DNA of 64,000 nt from assembly GCF_000327385.1 (NCBI RefSeq), contig NW_008707309.1, positions 33,030-97,029 of the forward strand, given 5' to 3'. The DNA comes from Lottia gigantea (Eukaryota > Mollusca > Gastropoda > Lottiidae). The notes below the pieces were generated by a model. That model saw nothing but the letters and a program-made list of their open reading frames with translations. It searched no databases and was not told the DNA's origin. Positions 57,201 to 64,000 of this stretch are shown here, piece by piece (positions within the stretch are counted from its first letter, which is position 1; each line of letters begins with the position of its first letter). The position numbers were made by a program, and so were the translations under genes.

Positions 57201-57667
57201 CCGCTTGTTTGTAAAAAGTTTTGATCTACAATTAGGCGTTGATTACATTCAAATCCGTACAGTGGTTTTCTAACAGCTTCCAAAGAGCATAATTAACTTG
57301 CAAACCTTACGTAATAATTTTGGCGTTTAAAACTTAACGGTTTAAACTTTCAGATACGCTAAGGAACACATTTCTTGTGTATAGTTTTCATAAATTTGAG
57401 CAAAAAACTGTTTTTGATCTACAAAAAAGCGGAATGTCCCTTTAAATAACGAAAAGAAATTTTGAATTCATGGTTTATGATTGATTTTTGTAACTTATAA
57501 TGAAAATGGTTGATCCATCCTCTCTTTCAGGTGATATTGGTGGGTCTATGGGATTGTTTATCGGAGCTAGTGTTATGACGATGTTTGAAGTAATAGACCT
57601 TCTTTCCAACAGCCTGGCTACACGAATGTTAACAGTGAATAAAACACCAACTAAATCAAATATATAA
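39249..57667 (+). CDS. DEG/ENaC sodium channel (FaNaC-like), complete, with a very large ectodomain insertion
   Basis: Ten coding exons: 39249-39514, 41617-41784, 42180-42344, 42762-42880, 43483-43664, 45145-45298, 49484-49540, 50094-51618, 55764-55855 and 57531-57667. All phases agree, giving 954 residues. The ATG is preceded by in-frame TAA eight codons upstream. The N-terminus has the gating HG motif (SLHGLRYIWE, residues 74-75). TM1 is about 90-112. The ectodomain shows FPSITFCNQN, CKWRGKDCGPENF (201-213) and the cysteine-rich run ending CSCSVAC (381-387). TM2 shows GGSMGLFIGAS (913-923), with the GAS selectivity filter, then FEVIDLL. Introns carry several minisatellites and MITEs. The donors GTCGGT (exon 3) and GTTACT (exon 6) are weak. 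Mollusc relatives include FMRFamide-gated channels, but the ligand cannot be inferred. Usual length is 500-650 residues. Confidence 0.93.
39515..40293. other. DEG/ENaC intron 1, left part
   Basis: No element was recognised apart from G- and T-rich stretches; an open frame at 39574-39858 lacks family resemblance. The intron starts with GTAAGTTG. Confidence 0.45.
40294..40372. mobile_element. MITE family B fragment
   Basis: GGTCTTGAATATATGTCAAT and AGTACTAGAAACGTACGAAA match the left interior of family B. It lies in intron 1 of the DEG/ENaC gene. Confidence 0.75.
40600..41310. repeat. 21-bp minisatellite (CCGGATATATTACTTGCCCCT), about 33 copies
   Basis: The array lies in DEG/ENaC intron 1, and all three frames on both strands tend to be open because 21 is a multiple of three. 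The right edge runs into CAATCAAGTCTGGCTACGGA. Its reverse complement (TCCGTAGCCAGACTTGATTG) matches a transposon-like end at 19466-19490, which itself bears two units. Confidence 0.96.
43345..43455. repeat. 13-bp tandem repeat (TTCTGAGACTTCA)
   Basis: About eight units, in DEG/ENaC intron 4, ending about 30 bp before the acceptor of exon 5. Confidence 0.9.
43858..44025. repeat. 24-bp tandem repeat, about 6-7 copies
   Basis: The unit reads CCATTTCAATCAGGACCGAT plus AACT. In DEG/ENaC intron 5. Confidence 0.93.
44790..45115. repeat. Pyrimidine-rich CCCATAT / CCTATAT simple repeat
   Basis: About 325 bp of mixed 5-7-bp units (TCCCATATCCCATATC). It ends some 30 bp before the acceptor of exon 6 and, with the preceding TTTCTTTC run, makes an extended polypyrimidine region there. 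Confidence 0.93.
45299..46019. other. DEG/ENaC intron 6, left part
   Basis: No element boundaries recognised. A few AAACCCTGGT and TACCCTGG words recur weakly at 45375-45545. Confidence 0.4.
46020..46130 (+). repeat. Interspersed repeat H, best preserved copy
   Basis: Reads ACCATCAGATGTTTCAAAAA, then GAGTAAGCATGGTCTGCTTC, then CGACACCCGCCACTACTAC, then AATCATGAGATACAACCAGA. Fragments of the same series lie at five other places in the window, on both strands. I recall similar GAGTAAGCAT...CACCCG words in bivalve and gastropod genomes; the type of element is unknown. Confidence 0.65.
46513..46690. mobile_element. MITE family C, left half
   Basis: Two successive terminal-repeat-like blocks (GTCAAACTATTACATCGTCT; ACAATGTCAAGCTATTACAA) are followed by interior sequence with ACAACCAATCAGAACCCTC. 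The right end is missing. Confidence 0.8.
46855..47155. mobile_element. MITE family F, diverged partial copy
   Basis: Shares CAAATCCGTACAGTAGTTTT, TTTTCAGATATCCTAAGGGA and GTGTATAGTTTTGATAAATT with 57061-57445, and ends near TGCACCTTTAAG. The left end is not clear. Confidence 0.7.
47430..47750. mobile_element. MITE family D, copy 2
   Basis: The left arm has CTACTACAGTTAGGGTCTAA and TCTTGAACAGTCAGTTTGAT; the right arm has ATCAAACTGACGAATGTTCA and GATCTAACTGTAGTAGCTA. The outer ends GTCCGTTTTTTATTAAC-like and CTAATAAAAACGGAT are also inverted. The near-palindrome could fold into a long hairpin in the intron transcript. Confidence 0.88.
48085..48180 (-). mobile_element. Penelope-like element end with hammerhead-like motif (fragment)
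   Basis: On the minus strand, TTGATAAAGACCAGAGAACA is followed by CTGGTCGAAACGTCGTTCAA and ATAAAG. ACCAG and CTGGT can pair as hammerhead stem II beside a GAAAC core. This arrangement is known from the ends of Penelope-like retroelements. Only this short end is present and the core is partly degenerate. It lies in DEG/ENaC intron 6. Confidence 0.5.
48822..49093. mobile_element. MITE family E with internal TTTCGTTTAAACGAAA palindromes
   Basis: A 272-bp element. The ends GTACGGAGCCCCTAAGGCGC and GCGCCTTAGGGGCTCCGTAC are perfect inverted repeats. The interior is a series of small palindromes related to TTTCGTTTAAACGAAAT, present about six times with variants. Termini start GTACGG, like family G. 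In DEG/ENaC intron 6. Confidence 0.93.
49855..49935. repeat. ~27-bp tandem repeat, 3 copies
   Basis: AAAGGGAGATAAATCTAATC and ATAGTT repeat three times with small indels in DEG/ENaC intron 7. Confidence 0.75.
50094..51618 (+). CDS. Exon 8 of the DEG/ENaC gene, carrying the ~475-residue insertion
   Basis: This exon is 1525 nt, against 57-266 nt for the other nine. Its first 33 codons finish the conserved cysteine-rich domain (HDQCSCSVACSFKIFDPTLS). Residues about 404-878 are new: charged, predicted helical (KSRLDAVKDRFLKVKSVLLE; KSTLEEIKTIAS), with only three cysteines and nine N-X-S/T sequons (for example ENVT, QNYT, LNFT, KNLT), fitting an extracellular location. The next exon resumes with RRNFLVVNLYYKELNYEQ, the strand before TM2. 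Relatives as I recall have about 50 residues in this interval. Codon use and composition look like ordinary host coding sequence. Upstream open codons before the CAG acceptor at 50091-50093 are intronic. Confidence 0.9.
51803..52573. mobile_element. MITE family C with tandemly amplified left terminal repeat
   Basis: Six near-identical 66-bp units (51815-52180), including TTATTACGAACTGTGTCTTA, TACCTTGACACAGTAGTATC and TCTTCACAATATCAAG, are followed by two more diverged units. An interior with CAACCAATCACAAGATTCAA comes next, then a single right terminal repeat (GCAGTTCGTAATAGCTTGAC then ATTGTGAAGATG). It is the mirror image of the 33656-34399 element. In DEG/ENaC intron 8. Confidence 0.9.
52590..54385. 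repeat. 26-bp minisatellite, about 68 copies
   Basis: The unit reads GGCTCTATGTATAGGATAAT plus GACCGA. Common variants are AAGATAATG and GATACTC or GATGCTC. At 1.8 kb it is among the longest arrays of the window, and it occupies DEG/ENaC intron 8. Confidence 0.97.
54386..55763. other. DEG/ENaC intron 8, right part
   Basis: 54680-54760 holds a fragment (CACATTTCCAGCACGTGATG then ACTGTTCTCCTACACTAA) related to the interior of the hAT-like element at 25383-25588. The rest is AT-rich and unassigned. Confidence 0.5.
55856..56523. other. DEG/ENaC intron 9, left part
   Basis: A degenerate duplication is visible: TTCAAAACCCACTAAACAAC at 55909 and TTCAGAATCCACTAAAATAA at 56115, each followed by a GGCAGTTTTAAT- or GGTAGTTTTAAT-type word. 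No exon seen. Confidence 0.45.
56524..56863. mobile_element. MITE family A, copy 2
   Basis: Left end GAATGGGTTTCCTTATTTTT and right end AAGGGAACCCATCTTTAA. It keeps the middle segment (CCAATACAGTCTGGATAAAC and CTTTCTTGATCGGCCACTCA) that copy 1 lacks. In DEG/ENaC intron 9. Confidence 0.9.
57061..57445. mobile_element. MITE family F, full copy
   Basis: Ends TTAAAGGGGCATTATGATTT and GCGGAATGTCCCTTTAA are inverted. The inner arms TTTTTTTGTAGGTCGAAAAT and GATCTACAAAAAAG extend the pairing. 385 bp, no coding capacity, in DEG/ENaC intron 9 just before the last exon. Confidence 0.87.
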
Positions 57668-57689
57668 AAAACCATATAAGAAACATTAA

Positions 57690-59577
57690 AATATTTCTGT
57701 ATCACTCTACAATTGATATATTGAGCACTATTTTAACAGTTGTATTTCTATATCTCTCTACAATTGATGTATTGAGCACTATTTTAACAGTGGTATTTCT
57801 ATATCTCTTTACAATTGATGTATTGAGCACTATTTTAACAGTGGTATTTCTATATCACTCTACAATTGATATATTGAGCACTATTTTAACAGTGATATTT
57901 CTATATCACTCTACAATTGATATATTGAGTACTATTTTAACAGTGGTATTTCTATATCACTCTATAATTGATGTATTGAGCACTATTTTAACAGTGGTAT
58001 TTCTATATCTCTCTACAATTGATGTATTGGGCACTATTTTAACAGTGGTATTTCTATATCTCTCTACAATTGATGTATTGAGCACTATTTTAACAGTGGT
58101 ATTTCTATATCTCTCTACAATTGATGTATTGAGCACTATTTTAACAGTGGTATTTCTATATCTCTCTACATTCGATGTATTGAGCACTATTTTAACAGTG
58201 GTATTTCTGTATCACTCTACAATTGATGTATTGAGCATTATTTTAACAGTGGTATTTCTATATTGCTCTATAATTGATGTATTGAACACTATTTGAACAG
58301 TGGTATTTCTATATTGCTCTATAATTGATGTATTGAACACTATTTGAACAGTGGTATTTCTATATCTCTCTACAATTGATGTATTGCGTACTATTTTAAC
58401 AGTGGTATTTCGTTATCGCTCTACAATTGATGTATTAAACACTATTTTAACAGTGGTGTTTCTATTTCACTCCACAATTGATGTATTGAGCACTATTTTA
58501 ACAGTGGTATTTCTGTATCGTTCTACAATTGATGTATTGAGTACTATTTTAACAGTGGTATTTCTATATCGCTCTATAATTGATGTATTGCGTACTATTT
58601 TAAAAGTGGTATTTCTATATCACTCTATAATTGATGTATTGAGCACTATTTTAACAGTGGTATTTCTATATCTCTCTACAATTGATGTATTGGGCACTAT
58701 TTTAACAATGGTATTTCTATATCTCTCTACAATTGATGTATTGAGCACTATTTTAACAGTGGTATTTCTATATCTCTCTACAATTGATGTATTGAGTACT
58801 ATTTTAACAGTGGTATTTCTATGTCGCTCTACAATTGATGTACTGAGTACTATTTTAACAGTGGTATTTCTATATCGCTCTGTAATTGATGTATTGAGTA
58901 CTATTTTAACAGTGGTATTTCTATATCACTCTACAATTGATATATTGAGCACTATTTTAACAGTGATATTTCTATATCACTCTACAATTGATATATTGAG
59001 TACTATTTTAACAGTGGTATTTCTATATCACTCTATAATTGATGTATTGAGCACTATTTTAACAGTGGTATTTCTATATCTCTCTACAATTGATGTATTG
59101 GGCACTATTTTAACAGTGGTATTTCTATATCTCTCTACAATTGATGTATTGAGCACTATTTTAACAGTGGTATTTCTATATCACTCTACAATTGATATAT
59201 TGAGCACTATTTTAACAGCAGTATTTTTATATCTCTCTACAATTGATGTATTGACCACTATTTTAACAGTGGTATTTCTATATCACTCTACAATTGATGT
59301 ATTGAGCACTATTTTAACAGTGGTATTTCTATATCTCTCTACAATTGATGTATTGAGCACTATTTTAACAGTGGTATTTCTATATCACTCTACAATTGAT
59401 GTACTGAGTACTATTTTAACAGTGGTATTTCTATATCGCTCTACAATTGATGTATTGAGCACTATTCTAACGGTGGTATTTCTATATCACTCTACAATTG
59501 ATGTATTGAGCACTATTTTAACAGTGGTATTTCTATATCGCTCTACAATTGATGTATTGAGTACTATTTTAACAGTG
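57690..59577. repeat. 51-bp minisatellite, about 37 copies, directly downstream of the DEG/ENaC stop
   Basis: The unit includes TCTACAATTGATGTATTGAG, CACTATTTTAACAGTGGTAT and TTCTATATCTC. It starts about 25 bp after TAA and precedes the first AATAAA, so it probably forms most of the channel's 3' UTR. 51 is 17 codons and the plus strand stays open for 191 and 412 codons. Block variants (GTATTGGGCACT; GATATATTGAG) recur in the same order at 57850-58060 and 58920-59130, showing a multi-unit duplication. Confidence 0.96.
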
Positions 59578-59635
59578 AACATATTTTAATATTGTATTAT
59601 ACAAAAACCATCATATTGTAAATATAACATCAAAT

Positions 59636-59641
59636 AATAAA
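59636..59641 (+). terminator. Candidate poly(A) signal of the DEG/ENaC gene
   Basis: AATAAA in CAAATAATAAAATT, followed by TTATTTATTTATTTATTG and TTTGTTGATTTT, a U-rich downstream context. It is the first good match after the stop, 1.97 kb away across the 51-bp array. Confidence 0.45.
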
Positions 59642-59815
59642 ATTATTTATTTATTTATTGTTTGTTGATTTTCTTAGAACGATACTTTACTCTTTTGCAT
59701 CACATATACACTCAGATGGTTGTCTCATCCTACCAAGACAAGTGATCACCACCAGTTATGTTGGCGACATTAAAGGGCTGAAAATCAGGAAATATAACTG
59801 TACCCAGTTGAGGAG

Positions 59816-59880
59816 CCAGGTTTACGTCCGAGAGGGGTGAGATATCTGAGATTGCCCGAATCTCTAACCTAGTTATGAGA
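59816..59880 (+). repeat. Interspersed repeat J
   Basis: AGCCAGGTTTACGTCCGAGA, then GATATCTGAGATTGCCCGAA, matches 17697-17760. The nature of the element is unknown. Confidence 0.65.
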
Positions 59881-61114
59881 GTTTTGCCCGAAAAACTTGC
59901 TTTCAGGGCTGCGAGGTGGGTGGGGAGGGCGTCTACCCCCTCTGCCTCCCAGTTCGTTATATTAGAACTTAAATGCCCTCCATCATGTGACAGGTTTGGT
60001 TAACGTAATGAAGAACACTCCGACCTTATCATGAACATTGATACGATTATAAGAATGATAATTTCAAGATGAAAGTCTCGGAATAATTCATACACTGAAC
60101 TTAACTTTCTTGAATTAAGTGACAAATTCGGCAAACGATCTGAAGAATAGTTCTACTTAGACCGAAACATCTGTCTCCATTCCACCCTCTGATAGCTATT
60201 TGGACAGATGTCGACTGGTGTAGAGGCAGAAATAATAGACCTTGTTAAATGGGCACATCTCCACAAGTGCGGGGTTTAAAAACCCATTTAGATACCTCAG
60301 ATCTGCAAAACCCATATTCTCCCTACACCATTTATGACATGTCTCCGGTTCCATAAAAGTTTTTGTAACGAAACTGATCTAGAATCTGTCATTTAAAACT
60401 ACGTGCGCAGTATTATTAACAAAACGGAAGTTGTGACGATGCCCATACTAATTTACAGTCATCGTAAAGGTAATTTAATATTATGTAAGAAAAAACGCTT
60501 CTTCGGATGTATGGAAAAACCCCGATAAACAGGACCTATTTTTCCTACTATTTCGACAACATTCTAGGCTATTATAGGAATGGTATTTTGTAATGAGAGT
60601 TTCTTTGTGTAAAATTTACCCGTATTACATTAATGACTCTTTGTACACGATAAACCACAAACTGAACCTTTATATTACCTATGATTTCATGAATGGTGAA
60701 ACATCGAAATAATTATTTCAGCTTTAAAGTTTCTTTGTGTACAATTCAAGCGTACTGCATTGATAGAACGATAAACCTAAAACTGATGTTTGCTTTGATG
60801 TAAGTTAATTCTAATCCCTCGATGGACCAGATTACCAGAGCAACAATATAGGTCTTGATTCAGTTGTATCATTTTTTAGATCAGATTAACCAATCTAACT
60901 ATTCCTAACTTAGATACCATTCATTCAGGTTATTTAGATATTCTCTCAACTCTTGTATCGGATATTTTCCTTGGTTTCCCTTTGTCAGAATAATAAAAAC
61001 CCTTTCTGTTTTAATGTATTTAACTAATACCGAATACTTCCTGTTCAAATATTCTCTTTTAAATTCTAACTATTAAAGGTTTGTTCCCTTATTTTCATTC
61101 CATTTAGTTTGCGA
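59881..61114. other. Intergenic, mostly unassigned
   Basis: 60160-60240 resembles the palindromic element at 14190-14285 (GACCGAAACATCTGTCTCC; TAGAGGCAGAAAT). TTTCTTTGTGTAAAATT and TTTCTTTGTGTACAATT mark an old duplication (60600 and 60730). No gene. Confidence 0.5.
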
Positions 61115-61655
61115 TTTCAGCATCCGCTGGAAGCGAACATTAACTTGTCATCTACCAACAACTACCTAGTCTGTGATATCAGTTAGCTGGAAGAAGACGT
61201 TAACTTGTCATCTACCAACAACTACCTAGTGTGTGATATCAGCATCCGCTGGAAGCGAACGTTAACTTGTCATCTACCAACAACTACCTAGTCTGTGATA
61301 TCAGCATCCGCTAGAAGCGAACGTTAACTTGTCATCTACCAACAGCTACCTAGTCTGTAATATCGGCATCCGCTAGAAGCGAACGTTTACTGTCATCTAC
61401 CAACAACTACCTAGTCTGTGATATCAGCATCCGCTAGAAGCGAACGTTAACTTGTCCTCTATCAACAATTACCTAGTCTGTGATATCAGCACCTACTGGA
61501 AGCAAACGTTAACTTGTCATCTACCAACAGCTACCTAGTCTGTAATATCAGCATCCGCTAGAAGCGAACGTTTACTGTCATCTACCAACAACTATCTAGT
61601 CTGTGATATCAGCACCTACTGGAAGCAAACGTTAACTTGTCATCTACCAACCAAT
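61115..61655. repeat. 62-bp tandem repeat, about 9 copies
   Basis: The unit includes TCATCTACCAACAACTACCT, AGTCTGTGATATCAGCATCC and GCTAGAAGCGAACGTTAACT. The last unit abuts the truncated end of MITE A copy 3. Confidence 0.95.
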
Positions 61656-61671
61656 TATCATTTATAAAAAA

Positions 61672-61974
61672 GATGTTCCAATGACTTGGAAAAATACCAG
61701 TTTGTCTCACATGTCCATAATTAATTCATAATTAGCTTAATTAGAAGAGAATTACCAGTAGAATTACAATGAGTGACCGACCAAGAAAGGTCAAGAAGTC
61801 GTTTATTTTTGTTTATCCAGACTGTACATACATGGACATGTATGATTGGTTAAAACTCTTAATTATATGCAATAATAATGATATGATTAAGAATACATGA
61901 TTTATTAGAAATACCAATTAATCAAATAGTTTGCTTAATTTGAAAACTGAAAAATAAGGAAACTCATCTTTAAA
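61672..61974. mobile_element. MITE family A, copy 3 (inverted, one end missing)
   Basis: Reverse-complement orientation: GATGTTCCAATGACTTGGAA at the left, TCAAGAAGTCGTTTATTTTT in the middle and ATAAGGAAACTCATCTTTAA at the right. About 80 bp of one end is absent where it meets the 62-bp array. Confidence 0.85.
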
Positions 61975-63240
61975 GCACATGATTAGGGTTAAGTTATGGC
62001 AGCATCTGTCAGGGATATAACCAATCTCTAGATTCAATCGACCTGAATGCAAAATCACTGATGATTTTTAGATCATAATTACTTCAACTGGTCCTATGAG
62101 ATGCTCTCAACAGTGAGCCCCAATCCCTCTCCCCCTCCTATAAGTGCACAATCCAATTTTTTTCTACAACGTTCTTTATCTCAGACAATAGAAGGAGATA
62201 TCTGACTAATGTAAATGTAACAACAAACTCTAATGAAAAACTAAAACGTGATAATGTTTATAAAAGAAGAATTCTTACAGTTAATAATGTTTATTTGTTC
62301 TGTATGATCAGGTGTACAGTGAATGATGAATTCATTAGGTTAAAGGTATCTAGTCGTCTAATTGTTAGCTTTAATAACTTATAGATTATACATCCTTACT
62401 ATCATTAGAGAACCCTAGTTGAAACGTCACCTGTAATAAATATAGTAATTGTAGTCCATAAAAGTATTTTTTATTTATGCCGATTACCAAATTCAAAGAA
62501 TATCACTTTATATAATGAAAAATCAAAGCATGGCTGATCGCAATCAGTGTGTGAAAGTCCGATGACCTTAAATAAGTCATCTTTCCTGAATATTCCAGTC
62601 AACACAACTGCAAATATGTACGAATAATCCGACCTAGAAAATGAGTAGTTTGTGAAAAGATTTTCTTGATCTTGAATTTATTATCATTGTAAAATTTGTT
62701 CCGTCTTGCCTTGTATCTGATAAAACAACATTTAGAAGAGTGCCTGCCTTCAGTTTATTTGGTATTTTTCAATAAAAGAATATACTGATTGTTTTTGTGG
62801 AGTTGAAACAACATTATTTTTCTATAATTATAATATAAATACCAGGTCGAATGAAGTTAGGTCGGTTGGAAGGTTTGATAATATCAATCTGATGAGATTT
62901 GATGTTGAGGTGATGACTAATACAATAGCTACTAATTATAATTTGTTTTACGTGTTTACTCTCAATTTTGAAATTTAATGTTTTTTTTATTCACCTTTAC
63001 TGATTAAGTGTAGAGAAACCCGAGATACCATTGAGTTCTTAAAAAGCCTGGTCCTATTGCCACGCCACTGATTATAGTCTTTTAAAAATTCGACTTATTG
63101 TGTCAAATGGCTGTGAAGTACGTTCATGAGTGTTATTTCCATGTAACAACCATGCTTAATCTGATTCGTATATACTTATTCCTGGGAAATTGGTACGTTA
63201 TACGAAAACTACAAATAAAAAATAATTAGGTGTGCAATTC
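61975..63240. other. Intergenic, AT-rich
   Basis: No gene or element supported. At 63040-63075, GGTCCTATTGCCACGCCACT resembles a short element terminus. Confidence 0.45.
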
Positions 63241-63429
63241 TGACAAACTTAACAATGTTTTGGATGCTGCCCCCTCGGAACCCCCCCGCCCTTTGGCTCC
63301 GCCATAGGAAACATTAGTTGAAGGGTACAAAATTTAAAAAAGCTGGGCCAGCCTCGCTCCTTAGATACGCCAATTTCTGTCACATATTGTGTGTAACATA
63401 TTTTTCTTCTTGCATTTAGGCTGATTTGT

Positions 63430-63545
63430 TTGGTCAGACATAAATTGATCTGATTGTATCTCATGATGTTGACCTATATAGAAGTGGCATGTGTCTCGTT
63501 AGAAGCAGACCATGCTTACTCTTTTCCAAACACCTGATGGTACTT
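63430..63545 (-). repeat. Interspersed repeat H, second good copy
   Basis: Minus strand reads CATCAGGTGTTTGGAAAAGA, then GTAAGCATGGTCTGCTTCTA, then later TCAACATCATGAGATACAAT, the same order as 46020-46130. The piece just before it (63245-63375) has GCTCCTTAGATACGCCA, another element-end-like word. Confidence 0.6.
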
Positions 63546-64000
63546 CTCTTTGGAGGAGTCCACTACTATACAACTTATACTCCCGATTTTGCCATTTTAT
63601 GGACGAGATTTTGATGGACGGAATTGTCTTGCTTGTACGAATTTGTATTTCAATTAGGCCCTCGGGTACTATCAGCAAATAACAAAAGTGAAATAATACC
63701 AAGTATCACAGAAAACTCTTCAAGAAAACAATTCAGTTCATTTAATTTCATTTCCACACTCTTCCGTCTATTATATCGTATAAAAAGGTTCTCTGTAGAT
63801 TTATCACTTACACAAAACGTACAGACAGGGGGAACGGAACACTATTACATTTAAATCAATATCATTAATAACATTTATAAATACTCTAATCTTCATACTT
63901 CAATCTAACTTATAGCCAGGTCTGTGTTGAATCGTAAAACAACCTTTCTTTGACTTTGAAAACTATAGGTTAAAAAGGTTCTCTCTGTACATTTGTCACA
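63546..64000. other. Right window edge, unassigned
   Basis: TAAAAAGGTTCTCTGTAGAT (63781) and TAAAAAGGTTCTCTCTGTAC (63972) are direct repeats about 190 bp apart that may open another tandem array beyond the window. Confidence 0.45.

Noticed and set aside
57721-59589. 191- and 412-codon plus-strand frames of a hydrophobic 17-residue repeat
   Set aside because: Product of the 51-bp minisatellite. It follows the channel stop codon, is interrupted between the two parts, and substitutions hit all codon positions alike.

Overview
The window reads as nuclear DNA of a lophotrochozoan animal, most likely a mollusc and plausibly a gastropod. The genes are split by GT-AG introns, the intergenic DNA is AT-rich and crowded with minisatellites and short inverted-repeat transposons, and one gene is a DEG/ENaC channel of the kind molluscs use as FMRFamide-gated channels (FaNaC-like). 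There are no bacterial-style operons, rRNA genes or tRNA genes that I could support. All gene models below were built by hand from splice sites, codon phase and remembered family sequences. No alignment could be run.

Layout. (1) 305-2619, plus strand: the last two coding exons of the inositol 1,4,5-trisphosphate receptor (ITPR), separated by an intron filled with a 42-bp minisatellite. (2) 8337-16560, minus strand: a complete three-exon sarcospan (SSPN) gene, tail-to-tail with ITPR. As I recall, human ITPR2 and SSPN are also convergent neighbours, so this looks like deeply conserved microsynteny. (3) 17-26 kb: mostly repeats, with broken coding remnants at 18.3-19.1 kb and a 57-bp minisatellite at 22.9-24.3 kb. 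(4) 26446-29467, minus: a complete five-exon C-type lectin with signal peptide, one transmembrane helix and a 20-nt microexon. (5) 33308-36226, plus: a two-coding-exon LENG9-like protein with RWD, MJ1316 and 2H phosphoesterase domains, probably acting on RNA ends. (6) 39249-57667, plus: a complete ten-exon DEG/ENaC channel of 954 residues, whose eighth coding exon adds a very long, helix-rich, glycosylation-site-rich stretch between the cysteine-rich ectodomain and TM2. (7) 57.7-64 kb: a 51-bp minisatellite directly downstream of the channel stop, then repeats.

Repeats are the second theme. At least seven families of short TIR elements (called A-G here) are present. A, B and F share TTAAAG termini. 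Family C is notable because its terminal inverted repeat has been tandemly amplified at two loci, at opposite ends of the element. A 21-bp array at 40.6-41.3 kb also looks seeded from a transposon end. One 56-bp minisatellite sits in first introns of two different genes in opposite orientation.

The genes do not form a pathway. The most unusual item is the DEG/ENaC channel with a roughly 475-residue segment where relatives have about 50 residues. The most useful for evolutionary mapping is the ITPR-SSPN pair.
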